Positions 33,967 through 42,563 are shown, numbered from the stretch's first letter. The stretch: 64,000 bases of DNA from CAJCIW01 sp963833965 (GCA_963833965.1 CAWHZZ010000003.1:434001-498000), one strand, 5' to 3'. Program-made: numbers and translations. Notes: generated by a model from the sequence alone, not told the origin.

Positions 33967-34139
33967 AGAAGCTGTCCTAAAACCAAGGCTTCGTCGCTTT
34001 TTGGGATTATTTTGGCCGCTTTTTGATTCTTTTTGTGGGGATTAGTATACGAAAGTTTGATACAACCCCCACAAAAAGAAATCGAAAATCGGCTCAAAAG
34101 AACCCGAAAATCGACAGAAGCTTGGTTTAGGACAGCTTC
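33967..34139. mobile_element. Palindromic MITE-like element, family II copy B
   Basis: The 173-base foldback is flanked by TA. Outer arms are AGAAGCTGTCCTAAAACCAAG and AGAAGCTGTCCTAAACCAAG (inverted). The conserved inner blocks GCTTCGTCGCTTTT, GGGATTATTTTGGCC and CTTCTGTCGATTTTCGGG are shared with copy A at 26704. The apical arms contain TTTTTGTGGGG/CCCCCACAAAAA. Outer and apical arms have completely different sequence from copy A, yet pair equally well. Confidence 0.8.
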
Positions 34140-34147
34140 TAAGAACG

Positions 34148-35065
34148 TTAGCGAGGTGTGTACTTGTCGATGACGATTTCTTTCGAGCTGTCATGAGACT
34201 CAAAATAGCGTTCCATCGCTTTTTTGAAAAGCTCGTTGGAAGCTATCTTTATGCATCCTTTGTTGGGCTCGAAAAGATATTGGCGGTTTTCATCGATCTT
34301 GATGTAGATGACATTATGCGTCGATGTATAGATCCCGTAGACCCCGGGCGGGCGGACATAAAATTCCCGAAAGATTTGTTCGATGGTCTTGCCTGTGGTG
34401 CCGATTTTGGAGTAATTATAATGCGTGTTCAGCCTTAAGAGATCGTAGAGAGGGGGTTTTTCCGGGTCCAAAGATTGCAAAAAGGCCGCTTCACGAGACG
34501 CTCCTTGCGCAAATTGCTGTCCGACAGCGCGCAGGTGCTGTTCGATATCCGGAAATTGTCCTTGGGTTTTAAAATAAAGGAAGACAAACCAGAAGCACAT
34601 ACCGCGGCACATTCCGTCTTCGTGGAAAAAATCCAAGCCCGTATCCGGAATTGTGTCAAAGGGGATGCGCATGCGGGGTTTAAGATAATAGTCCGAACTG
34701 TCTAAACGGTGCGTATTGATCGAGCGAGAGAGGAGGTTTTCCTGAAAGACTTTATTCGTTTTGATCACCAATGCATTGTCCATCGCATGGCGGGACATCA
34801 CCCAGGTTTTCCTCGAAAGGCTGGTTAGACAGGCGGCAGAGAGGAGATAGCTGGCGAGGGTTAAGACAAAACTGGAAAAATGATAGTAAATCTCGTTAAG
34901 ATCAATCCAAGAAGAATTCCAGGTGCGGCCGTGAGCTGTCGAGGTCGTCGTGGCAGTGGTAAACTGCCGGATCTCCTGGACGGCCTTTTCCCCGTTTAGG
35001 AAAGTTTGGGCCGAATCCGCGGAGAGAAGGACGGTGGGATTAAAAGAAGTTGTTGTAGTTGCCAT
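34148..35065 (-). CDS. Candidate YopT/C58-like cysteine protease with membrane segment
   Basis: The 305-aa protein has one hydrophobic segment (residues 62-82, FSSFVLTLASYLLSAACLTS). A papain-like triad candidate follows: Cys153 or Cys157 in DGMCRGMCFWFVFLY, His250 in YTSTHNVIYIKID and the acidic/Asn pair in LFEPNKG (residues 265-270). The order and spacing resemble the C58 (YopT) family, whose members cleave prenylated host Rho GTPases, with a DPNxG close. Here Asp is Glu, so the match is imperfect. The first 50 residues are Ser/Thr-rich, as in many type III effectors. The target and activity are unknown. Confidence 0.5.
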   Translation of the reverse strand: MATTTTSFNPTVLLSADSAQTFLNGEKAVQEIRQFTTATTTSTAHGRTWNSSWIDLNEIYYHFSSFVLTLASYLLSAACLTSLSRKTWVMSRHAMDNALVIKTNKVFQENLLSRSINTHRLDSSDYYLKPRMRIPFDTIPDTGLDFFHEDGMCRGMCFWFVFLYFKTQGQFPDIEQHLRAVGQQFAQGASREAAFLQSLDPEKPPLYDLLRLNTHYNYSKIGTTGKTIEQIFREFYVRPPGVYGIYTSTHNVIYIKIDENRQYLFEPNKGCIKIASNELFKKAMERYFESHDSSKEIVIDKYTPR

Positions 35066-35099
35066 AATTTTTGCAAAATTATAAACAAATTGAGATTAA

Positions 35100-35363
35100 A
35101 TGAATATGATTGAAGGAAAAGATTTACATGGTTATGCGTGGATTCGCGATCTGCGCTACGATGAATATTATTATTTGAAAGATTTTGAGCACCTCGTGGT
35201 GATGAAGGTCGTCGACCCTAAAGAGCATTGGGAGGCGATTGTCTTCGAAGATGAGCGCTGTCAGCAAGTCGTTGGCCGAGAGGAATTTCCCACACTGCGG
35301 GAAGCGCAGGCGAGTTTAGAACAATTGATGGAGGTTATTATTAAAAACAGGAAATCACAATAA
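35100..35363 (+). CDS. Small protein of unknown function
   Basis: The 87-aa soluble protein starts MNMIEGKDLHGYAWIRDLRY. It is acidic and rich in aromatic residues (YDEYYYLKDFEHLVV). I recognise no family. The start is the ATG at 35100. It is divergent from the cysteine protease-like gene and followed 73 bases later by the exported protein at 35437. Coding bias looks normal, so I regard it as real. Confidence 0.5.
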   Translation: MNMIEGKDLHGYAWIRDLRYDEYYYLKDFEHLVVMKVVDPKEHWEAIVFEDERCQQVVGREEFPTLREAQASLEQLMEVIIKNRKSQ

Positions 35364-35436
35364 AATAATTTCGCTTGTTTATTTTTAATTAATTTAAATG
35401 TATGCTGGCTTGAATTATATTAATTTGGAGCCGGCA

Positions 35437-36126
35437 ATGAAAAAATTCTTCTCTCACAAACTTTTCCCCACCGGGCTTCTCGCTCTTGCCAGCATCTTCC
35501 TTCTCACGACCGGTTGGGACCGGTATCAGTGGAATCCTCTCAAGGCTGTCACCGCCGACCTGTTGCCGACCTTCTCCATCAAACACTCCGAGCTCCATGT
35601 CATTGCCAAGGCGATGACTCCCAATGAGAGCAAACAAAATTTTGGCCATGACCTCATCAGCCGCGGGGTGCAGCCTTTGCATCTCTCGATCCAGAACAAC
35701 ACTCCCGATGAATATTCCCTTTGCCCCAGCTCCGTCGACTTGCCGCGCATCGAGGCGAGCAAGATCGCCTTCAAAGTCACCAAGTCCGCTATCCCCAGGG
35801 GGATTGCCTATCGCGTCGCCAGCTTTTTCTTCTGGCCCTTCATGATCCCCAGCACCATCGACGGTATTCGCGTGATTGTTCACCATGAGCATTTAAAAAA
35901 GGATATCATCGCGAAATCGATGAGAGACGAGATCGTCGCGCCGTATTCGACATTTCATCGCGTTCTTTTTGTCCCGAAAGATGAATTTAAGAAGACGTTC
36001 AAGGTCACGCTGATCGAATTAGATTCCTTGAAGCCGACCGAATTTGAAACGACAGTTGAGGAAGAATACGAGCTTATCGAAGAAAAGCCAAAAGAAAAAT
36101 CCATCAAAAATTCCCGAGAGGGTTAA
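35437..36126 (+). CDS. Membrane-anchored or exported protein of unknown function
   Basis: The start is the ATG at 35437, with GGAG 7 bases upstream, giving 229 aa. The N-terminus (MKKFFSHKLFPTGLLALASI, then FLLTTGW) is a signal peptide or anchor. A region HVIAKAMTPNESKQNFGHDL, then LSIQNNTPDEYSLCPSS resembles a beta-sandwich binding module seen in chlamydial membrane proteins. A second hydrophobic patch is around residue 125 (YRVASFFFWPFMIPSTIDGI). The C-terminal tail is charged and Glu/Lys-rich. Family unknown. Confidence 0.55.
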   Translation: MKKFFSHKLFPTGLLALASIFLLTTGWDRYQWNPLKAVTADLLPTFSIKHSELHVIAKAMTPNESKQNFGHDLISRGVQPLHLSIQNNTPDEYSLCPSSVDLPRIEASKIAFKVTKSAIPRGIAYRVASFFFWPFMIPSTIDGIRVIVHHEHLKKDIIAKSMRDEIVAPYSTFHRVLFVPKDEFKKTFKVTLIELDSLKPTEFETTVEEEYELIEEKPKEKSIKNSREG

Positions 36127-36138
36127 TTGATGACAGGC

Positions 36139-36474
36139 CTAAACTGACTTTTTGGCGTCGTCGAGATCTTTTTCCAATTGCGTGATTGCGCCCTCGTCCC
36201 CGGGCGATTTGTTGAACTTCGCATAATCTTGTTCGATTTTTGTGTTTTGTTCGAATAAGCCCTTTCTATTCAGTTCACGGGCTGTTTCATTCAGAATCGA
36301 CAGAGCTTTGTCCATCACTTCTTGAAATTCCTTTTTCTGGTAGATGTTGTCCGATTTTGCATAATGCTGAACAGCATCTCGAAAGAGCTGAGCGCTATCC
36401 TTATATTCTTGCTCATACATATGAATTTCATGTGGTGTGTGTTGAGGCCCACCTGGACCGCTAATGCTTGACAT
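36139..36474 (-). CDS. Small helical protein, unidentified
   Basis: The 111-aa protein starts at the ATG at 36474 with AAGGAG upstream (MSSISGPGGPQHTPHEIHMY). The rest is predicted almost entirely helical and charged (EYKDSAQLFRDAVQHYAKSD, LSILNETARELNRKGLFEQ). Size, Ser/Gly-rich N-terminus and helicity resemble secreted needle/chaperone-type or effector proteins of type III systems, but there is no diagnostic motif. It converges with the exported-protein gene 12 bases away. Confidence 0.5.
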   Translation of the reverse strand: MSSISGPGGPQHTPHEIHMYEQEYKDSAQLFRDAVQHYAKSDNIYQKKEFQEVMDKALSILNETARELNRKGLFEQNTKIEQDYAKFNKSPGDEGAITQLEKDLDDAKKSV

Positions 36475-36563
36475 AAAAACTCCTTGCTTTAAATCCATAC
36501 TTGCCAAAATTATGTAAAAAGGTTCAATATAAATTTTTTAATGAAGCAATTTCGGATGTAGCT

Positions 36564-37628
36564 ATGAAGCCATTTTGGATGTCACTTTTACTCCCAAGCG
36601 TCGCAATGCTGCCATTTTTTGCGGCCGATCTCGTCGCTCAACAGAAGCAGCCACAACAAACCACGCTCCGGCACAAAACTCCGGAAGAAATCCAGCAGGA
36701 ATTGAATGAAGCGCACGCCAAATTTGAACACGCTTTGAAGCTGTTCAATCCTTGGTACACCGGACCCCTGATCACACCGTCTGCGACAATGGTTCCTCCC
36801 GGGTGGGCGATGTGGCAACCGTATATTTACTTCACCGATACTCATGCAAGTTACGATAACGATCGCCATGTCGTTGACAGGCCGAATTTATTCAGTCTTA
36901 AAGTACAGCCCGTCATTGTGCAGGTTGGCGTGACGCCGAGCGTAGACACAACTGTGATCATGAGCGCGGTCGAGAACTGGAGCAAAGGCCACAGCGGGGG
37001 AGGATTCAATGATATTACCGCGCAAGTTGGTTTTCTCATCGCCAAAGAAGGGCTTTATACCCCAAAATTCAAGTTCACAGTTTCTCAATCCTTCCCAACA
37101 GGAAAATACCAGCACTTAAATCACAACGGACTTGGTTTAGATGCCACTGGCGCAGGATCTTGGCAGACCTCTTTCACATTTGCCGTAGGGAAGGTCATTT
37201 TCTGGAATACCTTGCACCCAGTGAATACACGATTTGCCATTACAGGGACTTTGTCTACACCTGTCCATGTTCGAAATTTCAATACCTATGGCGGTGGATT
37301 CAAAACCAGCGGGACGGTCCGCCCCGGGAATGCCTATGGCGCAGATTTTGGGATAGAGGTCAGCATTACGCAGCCATGGGTCGCCGCTCTCGACATTGTG
37401 TACACTTGGCAGAACGCAACAAAGTTCCATGGAAATCCGGGATTTACCGCCGCTGGCACTCCAGCCTCTGTCGGAGGCCTTTATAACGATCAGCTCAGTT
37501 TGGCCCCAGCAATTGAATACAACTTCAATGATAGCATGGGACTTCTCTGGGGCGTCTGGTTCACAGTATACGGCCGTAATTCCGGTGACTTTGTCTCCGG
37601 CATCTTCAGCTGGTACTGGTTCTTTTGA
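36564..37628 (+). CDS. Outer membrane beta-barrel protein
   Basis: The 354-aa protein starts at the ATG at 36564 and has a signal peptide (MKPFWMSLLLPSVAMLPFFA). A proline-rich linker (QQKQPQQTTLRHKTPEEIQQ) follows. The body has many alternating hydrophobic strands, such as FSLKVQPVIVQVGVTPSVDT and YTPKFKFTVSQSFPTGKYQ. The C-terminus FSWYWFF ends in Phe, the usual outer-membrane assembly signal. It resembles PF13557-like (MetA-pathway) transporter barrels. A 23-codon fragment of a second copy of its 3' end lies at 39982-40050. Confidence 0.7.
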   Translation: MKPFWMSLLLPSVAMLPFFAADLVAQQKQPQQTTLRHKTPEEIQQELNEAHAKFEHALKLFNPWYTGPLITPSATMVPPGWAMWQPYIYFTDTHASYDNDRHVVDRPNLFSLKVQPVIVQVGVTPSVDTTVIMSAVENWSKGHSGGGFNDITAQVGFLIAKEGLYTPKFKFTVSQSFPTGKYQHLNHNGLGLDATGAGSWQTSFTFAVGKVIFWNTLHPVNTRFAITGTLSTPVHVRNFNTYGGGFKTSGTVRPGNAYGADFGIEVSITQPWVAALDIVYTWQNATKFHGNPGFTAAGTPASVGGLYNDQLSLAPAIEYNFNDSMGLLWGVWFTVYGRNSGDFVSGIFSWYWFF

Positions 37629-37686
37629 GTGATTCAGTACACTACAGAATCGCCAGTATTGTCTATTGCATCTGTAGAATCATCCG

Positions 37687-38562
37687 TTAGGTTTTGAACG
37701 TTTGTTGGGCTTCTGAAGTTCGAATGACCTTCTCAAACATATCCTGATTGTTGAATGCATGACGAACACCGAAATCAATTGCATTTTGCAACATAGCTTG
37801 CTCGTTCTGACGACCTATGGAACCGACTGCTCCGTCGTAGCCTTGGCCAACTAACCATGTGAGTTGGTGATTTAATGCATTATATTTTTGATGAGCTACA
37901 TCTGCAGCATAATCTTCTTTAGAAAGAAAAGGTTTCGGGTATTGTTTCCATTGGGCTGTTTTGGGTCCTGCCTTTTGTACAAAGTCTTTCCAGGCGGCAT
38001 TGATTGTTCCGTGCATGCCATTTGGGCCTCTCAATTCGCTTAAAACCTCATAATTTCTTTTCAGTTTACAGATGTAGGGTTTAAGCTCGTCACTTATTCT
38101 TTTAAAAATGATCTTGAATTGCTGTTCGGTAGAAAACTGACAGAGTTGTGTTGGTAGGATTTTTACATTGGGCAATAGCTTTGTCATTTGCGATTTCCAA
38201 ATAATCGGAGGTTTAGTGGCCAAATAGCAACACTTACTAACTTCAGAAAAATTGGCTAAGTTTTTTGGATCAAGATGGGCGAAAATTATAACAAATGGGT
38301 CTTTGGCCTCATAAACAGGGGTGCCAGTATTATTATAATTAAGGGTTTGCGAATATTTTGTGTATGCATCCTCGCATATTTTAACGAACTCTTGGCTGTC
38401 ACCAGGAACATACGGCTTAATTGTCGAATGGCTGTAAGGATTCACCCAATTATTTTTTGTCTTGTATGCGATGGATCTCTTGGTTGTCTCATTAGTCTGC
38501 ATATCAATAAAAAAATAATTTGATAATGACAGTTCATGAAATAGAGTACGTGTAGTGGTCAT
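37687..38562 (-). CDS. F-box-like paralog, outlying member
   Basis: The 291-aa protein shares the family plan: LSLSNYFFIDMQTNET near the start (in place of LENHF), NNWVNPYSHSTIKPYVPGDS, then an F-box-like core at about residues 90-130 (VIIFAHLDPKNLANFSEVSK, IWKSQMTKLLPNVKILPTQL). It ends HAFNNQDMFEKVIRTSEAQQ without the VTDA tail. It is separated from the main array by about 6 kb. The frame is intact; a purine-rich site precedes the ATG. Confidence 0.65.
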   Translation of the reverse strand: MTTTRTLFHELSLSNYFFIDMQTNETTKRSIAYKTKNNWVNPYSHSTIKPYVPGDSQEFVKICEDAYTKYSQTLNYNNTGTPVYEAKDPFVIIFAHLDPKNLANFSEVSKCCYLATKPPIIWKSQMTKLLPNVKILPTQLCQFSTEQQFKIIFKRISDELKPYICKLKRNYEVLSELRGPNGMHGTINAAWKDFVQKAGPKTAQWKQYPKPFLSKEDYAADVAHQKYNALNHQLTWLVGQGYDGAVGSIGRQNEQAMLQNAIDFGVRHAFNNQDMFEKVIRTSEAQQTFKT

Positions 38563-38669
38563 AATTAATCTCCTAAATTAAAACTATTTTTCAATCATTA
38601 TAGATCAACTTCAGCTTTGTTGAAATGTTAAAAATATTTTTTGGGACACATTGAGTACAATCTGAAGAA

Positions 38670-38690
38670 CTCCTCCTTGTAAAGGAGGAG
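38670..38690. repeat. Perfect hairpin, possibly an insertion-sequence end
   Basis: CTCCTCCTT-GTA-AAGGAGGAG is a 9-bp perfect stem in the 330-base gap between the F-box-like gene at 37687 and the outer membrane protein gene at 38893. On the minus strand, the hairpin followed by TTCTTCAGA recalls the subterminal hairpins of IS200/IS605 elements. TTGGACAAAT lies close by, and also occurs near the remnant at 14.4 kb. Confidence 0.35.
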
Positions 38691-38755
38691 ACTCGAGTTT
38701 GGACAAATCTAATTTAATCTACGCAATTTCAATTTAATCGTCCTGCGGCGATTCT

Positions 38756-38800
38756 CCAATACATTTTCATCGGCCTGACCGGCCGCTGTAAATGTATTGG
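38756..38800. repeat. Nested inverted repeat in an intergenic gap
   Basis: CCAATACATTT and AAATGTATTGG pair over 11 bp. An inner CGGCC-TGAC-CGGCCG forms a second stem. It could be a bidirectional terminator or a short palindromic repeat; a T-run is absent. Confidence 0.45.
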
Positions 38801-38892
38801 CTATCAAACAGAGAGGTTAGAGGGGTTGAGAATGAAAATTTTTAATGCGTAAAAAGGAGGGACATAATTACTATTTTTTTCGAATAAAATGT

Positions 38893-39771
38893 TTAGAATC
38901 GCAACGCAATTCCAAATACATAAGCAGTTAACCATTTCATTTTATGTTGCTCTCCGTTCAAATCTTGCAATAGAGGAAACCCAATACCCCACTGAAGAAT
39001 CCAATGTTTGGATGACAGCCAAATACTCGGCGTAATAAAAATCGAATTCCCTCCAGAATTGGGATCCGTAGTACCATTGATTTTGCTTTTTTCTACATAC
39101 GTCCCATCAAATTCCACCATTAAATCAAGAATGCATCCTGGTGGGCTTAATTGCTTGATATACCTGGCAAAGCCCCATTGATATAGATAGGAATTTCCAA
39201 ATTTTGTGCGATGATAAGTTGTCGTTAAATTAATCCCTGGGGAAACAAATGCATACCAATTTTGAGACAAGTAAGCAAATGTTGTGCCTAACAAATAAGT
39301 GAATGAACCGTTGCCTGTTCTAGGGTTTTTTGAACTCGACCCCGTGGGGAATTGTACATTCCCGACTATAGTTGCCAGCAGGGTGTAGTCTAAACACGTC
39401 TTATTATAGAATCCATACTCCATTTGCAGGAAAATATCCTCAATGCCCGAAGAATGAGATGTGCCTGATCGACTTTTGGGAGTAAAAGGAACAAAAAAGG
39501 AAACAGATAGATCATCTCGAATTCCATAGGTAATATTCGGTGCGATGACATTGGAATAGCTGTCATGTCCTCGAGTATACGATCCGGATAATTGTGGAAG
39601 AAGCGCCTGGTTACCGATAAGAAGTTGCCCGAAACTAATCAGTGGGGCTATCTGCGTCGCTGTCGGAAGAGAAAAATTCCCAATCGGAGTGGGCACTACA
39701 TGCTCACTCTCACTTCCGAGGAGAAATCCAGATGTGCACAGCATTGCTGCGGAAAAAATGCCTTTTCTCAC
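38893..39771 (-). CDS. Outer membrane beta-barrel protein, transporter-like
   Basis: The 292-aa protein has a signal peptide (residues 1-18, MRKGIFSAAMLCTSGFLL). Many amphipathic strands follow, such as YGIRDDLSVSFFVPFTPKSR and DIFLQMEYGFYNKTCLDYTL, and the C-terminus YVFGIALRF ends in Phe. The pattern fits the PF13557-like barrel family often annotated as MetA-pathway transporters. Substrate unknown. It lies about 330 bases from the F-box-like gene at 37687-38562, with hairpins between. Confidence 0.7.
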   Translation of the reverse strand: MRKGIFSAAMLCTSGFLLGSESEHVVPTPIGNFSLPTATQIAPLISFGQLLIGNQALLPQLSGSYTRGHDSYSNVIAPNITYGIRDDLSVSFFVPFTPKSRSGTSHSSGIEDIFLQMEYGFYNKTCLDYTLLATIVGNVQFPTGSSSKNPRTGNGSFTYLLGTTFAYLSQNWYAFVSPGINLTTTYHRTKFGNSYLYQWGFARYIKQLSPPGCILDLMVEFDGTYVEKSKINGTTDPNSGGNSIFITPSIWLSSKHWILQWGIGFPLLQDLNGEQHKMKWLTAYVFGIALRF

Positions 39772-39981
39772 GATCAGATTGTCCCCATAGCCACGATCTA
39801 AAGCTTGATCATATCATATTTTTTCCAACTGCTCCATTCTTTTGAAGTGACAGAATGAGGTTTTGGTGTCTCGGATCCAATCGGCACATTTGGGAAGATG
39901 ACCAATAATTTGATGGCATGATTACAGGTTTAGTCACTGTAGGCTACTGTATCGCTGATAGGGTCAACTCGAACTTGGTAG

Positions 39982-40050
39982 AAGAATTCGACAGATTTCC
40001 AAATCATGGATTTCGTTTCTGGCATCTTCAGCTGGTATTGGTTTTTTTAA
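39982..40050 (+). pseudogene. 3' fragment of an outer membrane protein gene
   Basis: This frame reads KNSTDFQIMDFVSGIFSWYW and then FF before a stop. It matches the end of the intact barrel gene at 36564-37628 (RNSGDFVSGIFSWYWFF). A stop lies directly upstream, so only about 22 codons survive. The rest of the gap from 39772 to 40326 holds no gene or repeat I can recognise. Confidence 0.7.
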
Positions 40051-40326
40051 GTTTTTCCAAAAAAATGATCTTATGTTGTGGTCAGCTGGAGCCCAGCAAA
40101 ATAACCTTCTAAATCACCAATGGGAAACACAGAATCATTTTAGCAGCACTTTTTTTTTGGAAAATGGTTGTGGAATTGGACCTCTTTGGTTGAAAATTGC
40201 AAAGAAGGCCGCAGGTTTGAAATTGACAAAGAATGGCTAGATTAGGCGGTTACTATGATCGACGAGCGTCTGCAAGTTGATCACAAAATTACACAAAGTT
40301 GAGACAAAAAGGAGCCGAGAGTAGTG

Positions 40327-40920
40327 ATGTCCCTTATATTTGCAATGTTATCGTTTTCTTTAGCAATGTCGATTTCCCCAGGACCGGTGAACATGATTAT
40401 TCTTGCATCCGGTGTTGATTATGGTGCAAAGAAAACAATCCCTTATGTGTCAGGAGCGACGATAGGATTTACATTTTTATTGCTTTTTGTAGGATTTTTT
40501 TTTAAAAAATTTATTGAAGCATACCCATCTCTGCTAACCTTTATTTCTATTGGGGGAGTTTTATACATTATTTATATGGGTTATAAAATAGCTTCTTCCC
40601 ATCCTGAAATAAAAGTAAAAAAAACGGATATCCCTAAATTTTACGAAGGCTTTTTGCTTCAATGGGTAAACCCTAAAGCATGGATTGCATGTGTATCTGG
40701 TGTTTCAATCTTTTCTAGTCCAGAAGGTTATGGCTCGTTTTTAACATTCGTCGGCATCTACTTTGTTGTTTGTTATGTTTCACTGGCTGTTTGGGCGTTT
40801 TTGGGAGAGAAAATATCTTTTTTATTAAACAGTCGATTTCGTTTACGGATCTTTAATCTTTCAACTGGCTTGTTATTGATTGTAACAGCCATCTACATGT
40901 GTTATACCCAATTCACATAA
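40327..40920 (+). CDS. LysE/RhtB-family exporter
   Basis: The 197-aa membrane protein has about six hydrophobic segments. The N-terminal family signature SISPGPVNMIILASGVDYGA and GATIGFTFLLLFVGFFF are followed by LQWVNPKAWIACVSGVSIFS, the conserved NPK motif. Members export amino acids such as lysine, homoserine or threonine. The start is the ATG at 40327; a GTG one codon earlier is nearer to AGGAG and also possible. Codon use is AT-rich compared with the flanking housekeeping genes, which hints at transfer. No operon partner. Confidence 0.9.
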   Translation: MSLIFAMLSFSLAMSISPGPVNMIILASGVDYGAKKTIPYVSGATIGFTFLLLFVGFFFKKFIEAYPSLLTFISIGGVLYIIYMGYKIASSHPEIKVKKTDIPKFYEGFLLQWVNPKAWIACVSGVSIFSSPEGYGSFLTFVGIYFVVCYVSLAVWAFLGEKISFLLNSRFRLRIFNLSTGLLLIVTAIYMCYTQFT

Positions 40921-41033
40921 CCGGCAATAGTTGGGTAGCTCTCCAAGTCCCTGGCGCCGGACCGGCTGCAACATAAGATCTATTATCAGACGTTGATTGG
41001 GGTTGAGCTTAGCTCCTTCGAGTTGCTATACTC

Positions 41034-41387
41034 TTACTGATTGGGTTCTCTTTTTATCAGCGATTTCATTAAGTTGGTCAGATCCTCTAAGTTCATTTGA
41101 GACAAACTTTCTAAAATTGTTTTCCGGCATTCGTTTGCTTTTTCCGGTTCCATCGTTTTTAGTGCATCAGAAAACTGCTGAACATCATAGATAAAATATT
41201 TCCCAATTTGCTTTTGCAGTGGATAATTCTCATAATAGCGTTCAGTTTGTTCTAATAACTGAATAATAGATTCGATAGAATGAGTTTGATCGCAGACAAG
41301 CTTTAACATCGCATGTGGCGTTGTTGATAAATATGCAATTTTAATTGTGGAATCGAAAGTGTTTATGCGGGCATTTTTATTGGTCAT
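41034..41387 (-). CDS. Small protein downstream of the ankyrin-SET gene
   Basis: The 117-aa soluble, helical protein (MTNKNARINTFDSTIKIAYL at the start) starts 11 bases inside the SET coding end, so it belongs to that transcript. Segments such as SIESIIQLLEQTERYYENYP and LSQMNLEDLTNLMKSLIK suggest helical hairpins. No family recognised. A role as partner or chaperone of the SET protein is only inference from coupling. Confidence 0.5.
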   Translation of the reverse strand: MTNKNARINTFDSTIKIAYLSTTPHAMLKLVCDQTHSIESIIQLLEQTERYYENYPLQKQIGKYFIYDVQQFSDALKTMEPEKANECRKTILESLSQMNLEDLTNLMKSLIKREPNQ

Positions 41388-42539
41388 TCCACGGACTTTT
41401 TTGTCGCTGCTTTCGTAAGCTTCTCTTAAAGAATGGCAATTTTCGGAAAAATGCTGTCATCTCCTCATCATGGAGCTCTAGACGTCGATCAAATTTAATG
41501 ATATGACCAGGGCCATAATCGTAGACGATAGAATCTTCTTTCGGAATTTTACATGTAGCAAAGATGAGAAGGCGCTGTCGAACGCCTCCTGTATTAGGAA
41601 GTGGAATCACAGTGCAGTTGGGAAATCCATCATTAATCAGAGCAGCGATTCCACGTTTTTTTCCCGCATCGAAAGGATCAAAACGATAAGTTCCATCAGC
41701 GTCGGAAAAGCTTTTTCCTGGTTTGATCTCGCCTAAGTATTCTGTAACCATTGTGCCTGATGTGATGTCCTCCCCTGCACAGACATTGAGACCGACACCT
41801 TCTCTTTTTTCAACGTAGATATGAGGGGGGGATTTCTTAAATTGTTCATAGGCTTTTTGTACAATAGTAAAGATTACGGGAGGGTTTGGTCCCTCTGAGT
41901 GCGGGATTTTCATTCCATTCTTTAACGATTTCTTCGGTAGAAATCGCTGGCTCTTTGTCTAAAAAGGCCTGAGCGCCAGTGAGTTTTTGGAAGTCGATTC
42001 CATTGTCATTGAGCGATCGCTCCAGATTGGGGATGTTTATAATAAAACTTCTGAGCGGTAGGGTCAATGGAGGGGTGAACCAGATTTAAAACCTGTAAGT
42101 AGGTGCCATCTCTTGAATTGGTCTGTTTCGGATTAGCCCCGTACTTTAGGAATAAGGCGATCATGTTTTGAAAATTGTTCACCGCAGCATGATGCAGTGG
42201 CGTGAAACCACAAGCATCCTGCGGATCGAGTTGACAGACTTTAGTGTCCAATAGTTTTTTTGCCATATTTTCACGGTTAAGCATGGCGCATAGATGAAGT
42301 GGATGCAGCTTCTTTTCCGTGACTAGCGCGTTAATGCGCTGGTTGATTTTGCTTTCAACAGTTTCATCTTTTTTTAATTTTGTTGGATCAGGTTTAAGCC
42401 ATTGATCTAAAGCAGCTTCTTGATTCAAATAAACGAAATAATGCGTTGCTTTATTAAGATCTTGTCTATATTCTTGGCCTGTTTTATTGGGAAAATAAGG
42501 TGCAAGAGCGGATCGATAAGGATTAACAGAATCGGCCAT
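41377..42539 (-). pseudogene. Ankyrin-repeat/SET-domain protein split by two frameshifts
   Basis: Frame 1 (42539-42006) encodes ankyrin repeats: LHPLHLCAMLNRENMAKKLL and GFTPLHHAAVNNFQNMIALF. Near 42050 the coding sense moves to a second frame (LRSFIINIPNLERSLNDNGI, EEIVKEWNENPALRG). Between about 41913 and 41850 it moves to a third frame that encodes a SET domain: GVGLNVCAGEDITSGTMVTE, then YLGEI, and the cofactor/active-site region IAALINDGFPNCTVI and VYDYG. SET proteins methylate lysines; chlamydial SET proteins can act on histones. Together the frames give an ankyrin-plus-SET architecture of about 385 aa. As sequenced it is broken, though the SET part alone could start at the ATG at 41913. 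Confidence 0.75.
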
Positions 42540-42563
42540 AAGAATTATCTCCGTTTTTTTTAA

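Noticed and set aside
33954..34097. 48-residue N-terminal extension of the PLP enzyme
   Set aside because: It is translated from the palindromic element and its flank; the family start fits the ATG at 33953.
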